Shown: piece by piece, positions 37,482 to 44,191 of the stretch
Position numbering within the stretch: position 1 is the stretch's first letter
Layout: every line of letters starts with the position of its first letter
Assembly: GCA_003209795.1 (NCBI GenBank)
Contig: QCPB01000001.1
Coordinates: 88,679 to 152,678, forward strand
DNA from: Prochlorococcus sp. AG-436-C05
GTDB lineage: Bacteria > Cyanobacteriota > Cyanobacteriia > PCC-6307 > Cyanobiaceae
Direction: 5' to 3'
DNA length: 64,000 nucleotides
Translations under genes and position numbers: made by a program
Notes under the pieces: generated by a model
Database searches by the model: none
Told to the model about the DNA's origin: nothing
What the model saw: only the letters and a program-made list of their open reading frames with translations

Positions 37482-37631
37482 ATGGAAAATATTTTAAATG
37501 ATGAATCGTTATTTATAAATAAAGTTAATGAAATTATTGAATCATCTCATAGAAAACAGAACCGAAGGTTAACAATAATTTCCAGAGTCCTTGGTTTGAT
37601 ATTACATGGGATATTAATTCGTCTTGTTTAA
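37482..37631 (+). CDS. Small hypothetical protein (49 aa)
   Basis: ATG at 37482, TAA at 37629-37631. An acidic N-terminus (MENILNDESLFINKVNEIIE) is followed by a basic stretch SSHRKQNRRL and a hydrophobic C-terminus (TIISRVLGLILHGILIRLV). The end could be a membrane-associating amphipathic helix. No family recognised. Confidence 0.45.
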   Translation: MENILNDESLFINKVNEIIESSHRKQNRRLTIISRVLGLILHGILIRLV

Positions 37632-37710
37632 ATCGGTTAAAAACATTTAATCCTATTCATAAATATACTTACCTCTTAAATGCTAGATTAGAAAATAATA
37701 ATAATGGATT

Positions 37711-37932
37711 ATGAGGGAATATATTAAGACTAATTTGGAAGTTATTAAAAAGGATATAAATAAAAGAAAAAAAGAAATTTCAAGATTAAATAAATTATCA
37801 ATTATGCAGGAATTTAAAGAATGGAGTGAAGATCCAATTCCAGAAAAAGAATTGATATGGACATTGCCTGATTTAACGAGTGTTAATAGATTGAAAAACT
37901 TTTGCAGACAAATAAAAAAAGAAATTAATTAG
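37711..37932 (+). CDS. Hypothetical protein (73 aa)
   Basis: A soluble, basic, helical protein. The N-terminal half (IKKDINKRKKEISRLNKL) resembles a short coiled coil; the C-terminal part EKELIWTLPDLTSVNRLKNF contains aromatics. It is flanked by other small ORFs in the tRNA-linked cluster. No family or function recognised. Confidence 0.55.
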   Translation: MREYIKTNLEVIKKDINKRKKEISRLNKLSIMQEFKEWSEDPIPEKELIWTLPDLTSVNRLKNFCRQIKKEIN

Positions 37933-37936
37933 TGAT

Positions 37937-38095
37937 TTAATTAATCAAGTGAATATTATTTAACTTTAAATAGATAAACCCAGAAAATCCAATCAAATTT
38001 AGTAAAATCACGAAAAGCCATGCTTTAACAGGCTGTTCTGAATCTAGTTTTTTGATTTTTAGTTTATTTTTTAATCTTTCAATATATTTTGGCAT
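37937..38095 (-). CDS. Small single-pass membrane protein (52 aa)
   Basis: ATG at 38095, TAA at 37937-37939. A very basic N-terminus (MPKYIERLKNKLKIKK) is followed by a membrane helix about residues 24-43 (VKAWLFVILLNLIGFSGFIY). Positive-inside suggests the N-terminus is cytoplasmic. It ends 4 bases from the convergent 73-aa ORF. No family recognised. Confidence 0.55.
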   Translation of the reverse strand: MPKYIERLKNKLKIKKLDSEQPVKAWLFVILLNLIGFSGFIYLKLNNIHLIN

Positions 38096-38195
38096 ATTAA
38101 AAATCAAACAAATTAAGCATAATGAAATTATTATAATTAAAATATTTAAATTTGATTATTAAAAGAATAAAAAATATATTTATTCTGGTATGTCC

Positions 38196-38312
38196 TTAAT
38201 TATTATTTTTTCTTGTTATAGGGTATTTAATTAACTCCTTTTTAAGGTTTTTTAATAGTTTAGTATGATTTAAAATAGTAAATTTTCTTGCAAAGGATTG
38301 ATGCCACTTCAT
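38196..38312 (-). CDS. Possible 38-aa basic microprotein
   Basis: ATG at 38312, TAA at 38196-38198. It reads MKWHQSFARKFTILNHTKLL and continues with lysine-rich KNLKKELIKYPITRKNNN. Tryptophan, histidines and proline are unlikely in random AT-rich reading frames, which is why I list it. No support beyond composition. Confidence 0.35.
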   Translation of the reverse strand: MKWHQSFARKFTILNHTKLLKNLKKELIKYPITRKNNN

Positions 38313-38415
38313 AAAAATAAAAAAGAAAAACTTGCTAATTTAAGAATAATAAAATTATAATATAATATGAGGTCAAATTAGACCAAACATTTTTCAAATT
38401 AGGACAAGAAATTCC

Positions 38416-39000
38416 ATGAGTTTAAGAGTTGGACAAGAAGCACCAAATTTTAGTGCTACTGCAGTATATGATCAAGAATTTAAAGAGGTTTCACTTTCAA
38501 GCCTTAGGGGAAAATGGGTAGTATTATTTTTCTACCCATTAGACTTCACCTTTGTTTGCCCAACTGAAATCACAGCCTTTAGCGACAGATATTCCGATTT
38601 CTCAGCATTAAACACAGAGATACTTGGAGTATCAGTAGATAGTAAACATTGTCATTTAGCATGGATACAGACACCTCGTAATGAAGGGGGTATAGGTGAT
38701 ATCAATTATCCATTAGTATCAGATTTAAAAAGAGAAATATGCCAGGCTTACAATGTTTTAAATGATGATGGAGAAGCTGATAGAGGTTTATTCCTAATTA
38801 ATCCACAAGGAATAATTATGCACACTACAGTAAACAAGGCTCCAGTAGGTAGAAATGTTGATGAGACATTAAGAATTCTACAAGGATATCAATACGTTGC
38901 AGCGAACCCAGATGAGGTATGCCCTGCAAACTGGACTCCAGGAGAAAAAACCATGTTAGAAGATCCTAAAGGAAGTAAAGAATATTTTTCTGCCCTTTAA
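38416..39000 (+). CDS. 2-Cys peroxiredoxin (thioredoxin peroxidase)
   Basis: Reduces hydrogen peroxide and organic peroxides using thioredoxin, a main defence against photo-oxidative stress. The peroxidatic Cys is in [14 protein letters not shown], and the resolving Cys in [11 protein letters not shown] near the C-terminus; both are needed for the typical 2-Cys mechanism. The [15 protein letters not shown] segment ([15 protein letters not shown]) is present. 194 aa, complete. It marks the right border of the small-ORF cluster. Confidence 0.95.
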   Translation: MSLRVGQEAPNFSATAVYDQEFKEVSLSSLRGKWVVLFFYPLDFTFVCPTEITAFSDRYSDFSALNTEILGVSVDSKHCHLAWIQTPRNEGGIGDINYPLVSDLKREICQAYNVLNDDGEADRGLFLINPQGIIMHTTVNKAPVGRNVDETLRILQGYQYVAANPDEVCPANWTPGEKTMLEDPKGSKEYFSAL

Positions 39001-39026
39001 TATAATCAAAACCAGTTTAATAATGT

Positions 39027-39051
39027 CTATTATTCAAGTATTGAATAATAG
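39027..39051. terminator. Perfect 11-bp hairpin between convergent genes
   Basis: CTATTATTCAA (39027-39037), loop GTA, TTGAATAATAG (39041-39051). It lies 26 bases past the peroxiredoxin stop and includes the stop codon of the convergent membrane gene. The position and long perfect stem suggest a shared terminator, although a proper T-run is missing. Confidence 0.5.
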
Positions 39052-39782
39052 AAAATTACAAATAAATAAAATATTATAATTTTAAAAACATTAAATATAT
39101 CTTTTTTCAGAGGATAATGGACAGTCCAATCGCTTAAATTGTTTTTATTTGATAAAAATGACCATAAAAAATATATAATCTCAATTATAAACAAGAAAAT
39201 GATATTACTAAAATTTGAATTATCTAACTTTAAATAATTATTAAGTATAAATTTATTATCAATATTAATATTATTAATTTGAGAATACCAAATAAATAAT
39301 GTAATTAAAAAAAAGTTTATTAAGACTAACTTTTTTGTAAGAACTTTAGTTTGTCTAAAAACTAAGAAAATAGTTATTATAAAAATAATGTAATTATTAA
39401 TAAAAATTCTAATAGAAGGAAGAAAACTTTGATACTCAAATAGGTTAATAATTAAATCAAGATTTATAAATAAATAATTAGCGATAATGATTGATAGTGG
39501 AATTATGGTTAATAATATTAAAGTTAATAATGTCTTTCCCTTTATTACTCGATTATTTTTAAAATCATTAATATTAAATTGATAATATGTAAAATTATTT
39601 AATGAATATACGCAAATAATAAATGGACATATAATGCCACTTAAATAATATAAGATTGAATAAAAAGATAAACTATTTGTATTAAATAAATATAAATTGA
39701 ACCATTGTTTTTGAACAAATGGAAAGATAAGTACAAAGGAAATGAGTAGTATTAATCTGATTTGTCTATAGTTTATACTCAA
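39030..39782 (-). CDS. Polytopic membrane protein of unknown function
   Basis: A 250-aa protein with roughly seven hydrophobic helices rich in Ile, Phe, Leu and Asn, and a short polar C-terminal stretch SDWTVHYPLKKDIFN before the last helix. The composition is more A/T-driven than in its neighbours. I recognise no transporter or enzyme motif. It is in the same direction as, and 27 bases downstream of, the FtsH-like gene, so both may share a transcript and perhaps a membrane complex; that is inference. Confidence 0.6.
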   Translation of the reverse strand: MSINYRQIRLILLISFVLIFPFVQKQWFNLYLFNTNSLSFYSILYYLSGIICPFIICVYSLNNFTYYQFNINDFKNNRVIKGKTLLTLILLTIIPLSIIIANYLFINLDLIINLFEYQSFLPSIRIFINNYIIFIITIFLVFRQTKVLTKKLVLINFFLITLFIWYSQINNINIDNKFILNNYLKLDNSNFSNIIFLFIIEIIYFLWSFLSNKNNLSDWTVHYPLKKDIFNVFKIIIFYLFVIFYYSILE

Positions 39783-39809
39783 GATTACTATTTATTTGAT
39801 TTAATTTAA

Positions 39810-41567
39810 TCACACATTCAAAAAATCAAAAGTCTCTTTCTTAAATTTCTTTTTATCTATAGTTTCTAAGTTTAAAAGTATATCAACCAATTTATCTAGT
39901 AAGTATCTGTTCTTATTGAGTATATCCATTGAATTTCTTAAGGAAACTTTTGAAATATTTATGATTTCCTTATCAATTCTTGAACAAGTATTTTCTGCGA
40001 AAGGAGATTTTTTCCTAAAAAGTCCTTCTCCTAAAAATACATCACTACCTTCAGAAACTATGGAAATCGGACCGATAATTGAAAACCCATATTTAGTGAC
40101 CATTTCTCTTACAATATTAGTCGCATAAGATATATCATTTATTGAGCACTGAGTAATTTCATTCTCACCAAAAACTATTGTTTCAGCTGCCCTGCCCGCT
40201 AGAGCTATTTCAATTTTTGATAATAAAAGTTTTTTTGAAATCAATCCGCTAGAAATCACATCTTCATCTGGGTTAAGTTTTGTATATCCTCCTAAGGTTC
40301 CTGCTCTAGGTAAAATAGTAATTTTATCTACCGAATCAATTCCATTTTTAACCGCCGAAACAATTGCTCTGCCTACCTCGTTGTAAGCAATAATTTTCTT
40401 CATATTTGGTGAAGATATTACTGTAGTTCTTAGGCCTATAGTGATTTTATCTAAAGCATTTTCAATATGCAAATCATTAATAAATTTAGATTCTTCCCTA
40501 GCACAATGAATAGCGCTTTCATTCATCAAGTTTGCTAAGTCTGCTCCAGAAAATCCAACTGTTCTTGAAGCCCAATATCCTAAGTCAACATTTTTTGAGA
40601 GTGGTTTGGAAAGAGAATGAACTGAAAGTATTTTTTTTCTACCATCCAAATCAGGAAGCATAACTTCTATTTTCCTGTCAAAACGTCCAGGTCTTAAGAG
40701 AGCTGCATCTAATATATCTGGCCTATTAGTAGCTGCTAAAACAATAATTCCAGAATTATCTGCAAAACCATCTAATTCAGTTAGCAATTGATTAAGAGTT
40801 TGCTCCCTTTCATCATTTCCACCTCCAATTCCAGAACCTCTTTGTCTACCAATGGAATCAATTTCATCAATAAAAATTATACAAGGTGACTTAGCCTTAG
40901 CCTGAGAGAATAAATCTCGTACTCGACTGGCTCCAATACCTACAAAAAGTTCAACAAATTCTGATGCTGCAATAGAAACAAAAGGAACACCTGACTCTCC
41001 AGCAATTGCCTTAGCCAATAATGTTTTTCCAGTACCAGGAGGACCAACTAATAAAACCCCTTTAGGAACTTTTGCACCAAGATCTGTATATTTTTTTGGT
41101 TCCTTGAGGAAAGTTATTAATTCTTTCAATTCCGCCGCCGCTTCAGGTACACCAGCAACATCATCAAATCTCGTTTCAACATCTTCAATGATAATAAACT
41201 TAGATTTGTTTTTACCAAAACCAAATGCTCTGGAAGCTAATTTTGAAGTGCTTCTAAAGATTAAAATTATAGCAACTAAAAAAATCAGGAAGAGTCCTAA
41301 TGACGCAAATGAATTGGCTGTTGAAGATTCCTTTCTACTATTATTGATAGTAAGTTCAACTTTGTTTTCGGTAGCTTTTTCTAGAATTAATTGATCATTG
41401 TAAAGTATAGGGATTCTTTCTTTTTTACCATTCTTATACAAAACATCAGTCTCTCTTCTTCTGGGATAAAAATATATTGCCTCTATATTACCTGAGTCAA
41501 TATCTAATAAAAGATCAGAATAACTTGAATTGGAATTAGAGTATGAGAATTTTGATTTAAAGAACAC
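39810..41567 (-). CDS. FtsH-like AAA protein lacking the protease motif (pseudo-protease)
   Basis: Clear FtsH homologue, 585 aa. Residues 1-80 are an FtsH extracytoplasmic-type domain, one membrane helix lies at about 89-105, and the AAA ATPase at about 130-380 has an intact Walker A GPPGTGKT (176-183), Walker B IIFIDE (230-235) and [22 protein letters not shown]. The peptidase domain follows, but the zinc motif HEXXH is NEVGR (396-400): both histidines are replaced. The usual first membrane helix is absent, and the start is GTG directly after an in-frame TAA. It probably acts as an unfoldase or as a regulator of active FtsH hexamers, like plant FtsHi; that is inference. Divergent from rpmF. 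Confidence 0.9.
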   Translation of the reverse strand: MFFKSKFSYSNSNSSYSDLLLDIDSGNIEAIYFYPRRRETDVLYKNGKKERIPILYNDQLILEKATENKVELTINNSRKESSTANSFASLGLFLIFLVAIILIFRSTSKLASRAFGFGKNKSKFIIIEDVETRFDDVAGVPEAAAELKELITFLKEPKKYTDLGAKVPKGVLLVGPPGTGKTLLAKAIAGESGVPFVSIAASEFVELFVGIGASRVRDLFSQAKAKSPCIIFIDEIDSIGRQRGSGIGGGNDEREQTLNQLLTELDGFADNSGIIVLAATNRPDILDAALLRPGRFDRKIEVMLPDLDGRKKILSVHSLSKPLSKNVDLGYWASRTVGFSGADLANLMNESAIHCAREESKFINDLHIENALDKITIGLRTTVISSPNMKKIIAYNEVGRAIVSAVKNGIDSVDKITILPRAGTLGGYTKLNPDEDVISSGLISKKLLLSKIEIALAGRAAETIVFGENEITQCSINDISYATNIVREMVTKYGFSIIGPISIVSEGSDVFLGEGLFRKKSPFAENTCSRIDKEIINISKVSLRNSMDILNKNRYLLDKLVDILLNLETIDKKKFKKETFDFLNV

Positions 41568-41656
41568 TTATCTTCATAAAACTTTTATTAATAAAGCTTA
41601 CAAGCTGGGGCAAGTAATTGTAGTAATTGAACTAAATATAAGTAATTATTTGGGAG

Positions 41657-41675
41657 ATAACCACTTAAAGGTTAT
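41657..41675 (+). promoter_or_regulatory. Small hairpin upstream of rpmF
   Basis: ATAACC (41657-41662) pairs with GGTTAT (41670-41675) over 7 bases, ending 28 bases before the rpmF start and beside an AT-rich TATATTATTATAT box. It might be a leader hairpin or operator; support is weak. Confidence 0.25.
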
Positions 41676-41703
41676 ATTATTATATGGAAATAAAAAATAG
41701 ATT

Positions 41704-41877
41704 ATGGCTGTACCTAAGAAGAAAAAATCAAAAAGTAAACGAAATCATAGACATGCTGTTTGGAAAGGCAAGGCAGCATTAGCAGCCCAAAAAGCAATAT
41801 CACTAGGTAAATCTGTTCTAACTGGCAAAGCACAAGGTTTTGTATACCCTATTGATGAAGAAGAGAATGAAGAATAA
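41704..41877 (+). CDS. rpmF: 50S ribosomal protein L32
   Basis: A 57-aa ribosomal protein: [20 protein letters not shown] is the conserved L32 start, followed by an Ala/Lys helix and an acidic tail DEEENEE. The cyanobacterial form lacks the zinc cysteines. It faces the convergent Ycf20-like gene with a 3-base gap. Confidence 0.96.
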   Translation: MAVPKKKKSKSKRNHRHAVWKGKAALAAQKAISLGKSVLTGKAQGFVYPIDEEENEE

Positions 41878-41880
41878 TTA

Positions 41881-42207
41881 TTAAGAACCTAATTTAAATG
41901 CTTCAAGTATAACTGCGTAGGTTGATCCTATTCTCACTTTATCAATTACTAACCAAAATTTAAAATTTCTAGATTTAGAAGAAGGTTTTATCCTTATTAT
42001 AAATTCTATAAATAATATAATTATCGGTACCATTACTAATTCATTCTTACCCTCAGATATAAATTTTGTTATAAAATTTGCAAATAAAAAATAACCAGTC
42101 AAAATCGATAGGAGACTAATTGATTTTGATCTCCAAGTAGAGCTTATAAAACCAAAGATAATATTATTTGATTGATCAATAATTCTTGAAAAATTAGTAT
42201 TTTGCAT
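41881..42207 (-). CDS. Ycf20-like protein (DUF565)
   Basis: A 108-aa membrane protein of the family conserved in cyanobacteria and plastids. The Ycf20 core is visible: STWRSKSISLLSILTGYFLF, then a second helix VMVPIIILFIEFIIRI. Algal and plant relatives affect non-photochemical quenching, but the molecular role is unknown. It overlaps the end of the CbbY-like gene by 14 bases on the same strand, suggesting coupling. Confidence 0.78.
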   Translation of the reverse strand: MQNTNFSRIIDQSNNIIFGFISSTWRSKSISLLSILTGYFLFANFITKFISEGKNELVMVPIIILFIEFIIRIKPSSKSRNFKFWLVIDKVRIGSTYAVILEAFKLGS

Positions 42208-42955
42208 TACAAATTGAAATTAAAAAGTTATTCAAAAAAGAATAATCAACATAATTCTTATTTAGTTTAGGTCCTTTAATAACATTTGCCACCTTATTAA
42301 AATCTCCCAAGCTATCTAGAATACAATCTAATTTTATTTGCTTATCAATAACTGTAGGAATATTAGAGGGAACATAAATAGTTGGTATCTTAGCTGCTAA
42401 AGAAGATTTAATCCCTGGGTTAGAATCTTCAAAGACAACTGAATTATTATTATCAATCCCACTTAATCTCATGGCTTTTAAATAAGGAAGTGGATTAGGC
42501 TTATGATATTTAACATCATCACTTGAAATAATAAACTCAAAAGGATTGAATTCAGGAAATAAATATTCTATTAGCAAGTCTACCTGCTTTCTTGAACTTG
42601 AAGTTACAATGAATTGTCTTACTTTTTTTTCAAACAACTCAGAAATCAACCTTTTAACACCAGTTTTAAGATGAACAGTATTTTTTTTAATAATTTTTAA
42701 ATAATGAAATTGCTTCTTTTCATGAATTCTAATAACTAATTCATTTGATATGAATTCACCAATGGTTTTAGAAAAATGAGATATTCTATTTTTACCTCCA
42801 TTTACCTTTAATAGATCAATGTAAATAGAAGTGTCCCATTTCCAATTAAGTCCAAAATCTTCGAAAGCTAAATTAAAAGCAGGCAAATGTGCCTCTAATT
42901 CTGTATTAGCTACAGTTCCATCTAAATCCCAATAAACACCTTTAAGTAAGGACAC
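42194..42955 (-). CDS. HAD-superfamily phosphatase, CbbY-like
   Basis: A 253-aa haloacid dehalogenase hydrolase. Motif I YWDLDGTVANTE (nucleophile Asp), motif II VTSSSRKQV, the motif III Lys in DDVKYHKPNPLPY, and motif IV VFEDSNPGIKSS are all intact, with an alpha-helical cap between I and II. CbbY relatives dephosphorylate xylulose-1,5-bisphosphate, a Rubisco inhibitor; substrate identity here is inference from family. Confidence 0.87.
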   Translation of the reverse strand: MSLLKGVYWDLDGTVANTELEAHLPAFNLAFEDFGLNWKWDTSIYIDLLKVNGGKNRISHFSKTIGEFISNELVIRIHEKKQFHYLKIIKKNTVHLKTGVKRLISELFEKKVRQFIVTSSSRKQVDLLIEYLFPEFNPFEFIISSDDVKYHKPNPLPYLKAMRLSGIDNNNSVVFEDSNPGIKSSLAAKIPTIYVPSNIPTVIDKQIKLDCILDSLGDFNKVANVIKGPKLNKNYVDYSFLNNFLISICNAKY

Positions 42956-42974
42956 TTAGATGAAAATATAAGTA

Positions 42975-43052
42975 TTATTTGTTATAAAAAATAAGTCCTA
43001 TTACTGCAACTCCGGATAGCGCAACTAAGGTTAATGGTATAAGTGTAGGCAT
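42975..43052 (-). CDS. Possible 25-aa single-helix membrane peptide
   Basis: ATG at 43052, TAA at 42975-42977. It begins MPTLIPLTLVALSGVAVIGL and ends IFYNK, one clean membrane helix with a basic end. Size and pattern resemble the low-molecular-mass subunits of photosystems or cytochrome b6f, but it does not match PetG, PetL, PetM, PetN, PsaI, PsbM or PsbT as I know them. It lies upstream of the CbbY-like gene on the same strand. Confidence 0.45.
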   Translation of the reverse strand: MPTLIPLTLVALSGVAVIGLIFYNK

Positions 43053-43131
43053 AATTTTTTTTATGATGTGATACTATTTTTACAAATAAAACAAACAACT
43101 GTACCGATACGTTACAAGATTGAATTAAATT

Positions 43132-43479
43132 ATGAAATCATGGAATTGTATAGAAAATTGTGGAGCTTGTTGCAAGTTTGATTTAAATGAAAGGACTGAT
43201 TTAGAAGACAAGTTAAATAGTGAAGATATTGATTTAATCGTTAAAATGACCTCTGAGGATGGTTGGTGCAAAAATATGGATAGGGCAAATAAAAAATGTT
43301 TAATTTATGAAAATAGACCGCACTTTTGCAGAGTCACTGAATTCTCAATTCAATTTAAAGAATATTTAAAATTTGGGGATAAGTTTCTAATTGATTGCTG
43401 CAAACAACATATTTCATCAAATTATGGAAAAAAAAGTAAAGAAATGAAGAATTTCAAATTAGCAATTACAAGCAAATGA
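43132..43479 (+). CDS. YkgJ-family cysteine cluster protein
   Basis: A 115-aa protein with the UPF0153/YkgJ cysteine pattern: WNCIENCGACCKFDL near the start, DGWCKNMD...KKCLIYENRPHFCR in the middle and IDCCKQH toward the end. The cysteines probably bind a zinc ion or an Fe-S cluster. Function unknown. It overlaps the first GDT1-like gene by 4 bases, so the three downstream genes may be translated together. Confidence 0.82.
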   Translation: MKSWNCIENCGACCKFDLNERTDLEDKLNSEDIDLIVKMTSEDGWCKNMDRANKKCLIYENRPHFCRVTEFSIQFKEYLKFGDKFLIDCCKQHISSNYGKKSKEMKNFKLAITSK

Positions 43480-43802
43480 ATAGTAATTTAAATAAAGAAG
43501 ATAAAGTATTAGAAAAAAGCTTTTTATCTATATTCATAACAACTTTTACGACAATATTCATAGCAGAATTAGGAGATAAAACACAAATAGCTACTTTAAT
43601 GTTGTCTGCGGAATCAGGAAAGCCAATTATCGTTTTCATTGGGAGTTCTCTTGCTTTGATAAGTTCCAGTGTAGTAGGAGTATTAATTGGTAAATGGATA
43701 TCTAAAAGAATATCTCCTAGTAAATTTGAGTTTTTTACTGGTCTTTTGATGATATTAATTAGTATCTTCTTAAGTTATGACATTACCAGTAAATATATAT
43801 AA
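43476..43802 (+). CDS. TMEM165/GDT1-family cation transporter, half 1
   Basis: A 108-aa protein with three membrane helices and the ExGDKT signature in AELGDKTQIATLML. This UPF0016 family moves Mn2+ or Ca2+ across thylakoid and plasma membranes. Usual proteins carry two such repeats; here each repeat is its own gene. An N-terminal polar extension (MNSNLNKEDKVLEKS) distinguishes it from the second half. It is immediately followed by that second half without a spacer. Confidence 0.87.
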   Translation: MNSNLNKEDKVLEKSFLSIFITTFTTIFIAELGDKTQIATLMLSAESGKPIIVFIGSSLALISSSVVGVLIGKWISKRISPSKFEFFTGLLMILISIFLSYDITSKYI

Positions 43803-44114
43803 ATGATATTAAGCTTATTATTATCAACATTCTTAACTGTTTTTATTGCGGAATTAGGAGATAAAACACAATTAGCCACCTTAACTATAAGTGGTACTTC
43901 AAATAGACCATTAGCCGTTTTTTTAGGTTCTTCATCTGCTCTTGTCTTGGCAAGTTTACTAGGAGCTTTGACAGGAGGGTCATTTTCAGCTTTTTTACCT
44001 GAAGTTTTTCTTAAATCATTAGCTTCACTAACTTTCTTAATTATTGGTATTCGCCTTTTCAGAAAATCATTTATTACTAGCAGGAGTGAAAAAGATCAAA
44101 CAGGTATTAATTAG
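43803..44114 (+). CDS. TMEM165/GDT1-family cation transporter, half 2
   Basis: A 103-aa partner with the same topology and signature (AELGDKTQLATLTISGTS), starting at the base after the first gene's stop. The two halves probably assemble as a heterodimer in opposite orientations, reconstituting the two-repeat Mn2+ transporter known in Synechocystis. Mn2+ supply would serve the oxygen-evolving complex; transport specificity is inference. Confidence 0.87.
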   Translation: MILSLLLSTFLTVFIAELGDKTQLATLTISGTSNRPLAVFLGSSSALVLASLLGALTGGSFSAFLPEVFLKSLASLTFLIIGIRLFRKSFITSRSEKDQTGIN

Positions 44115-44191
44115 TTTTATTCTTAAAAATAACGGTTTAATAATATAATTAAAAAAAACCATAACAATTTAAAAAATATCAAGGGGATAAC

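Noticed and set aside
38301..38360. Plus-strand 19-codon ORF at about 38301
   Set aside because: Too short, lysine-rich low complexity, and antisense to a better ORF.
35518..38415. Integrated element with integrase and att repeats
   Set aside because: No tyrosine or serine recombinase gene and no second copy of the tRNA 3' end could be found in the window.
41104..41394. 96-aa plus-strand ORF
   Set aside because: Antisense to the FtsH-like gene; no independent start signal or family.
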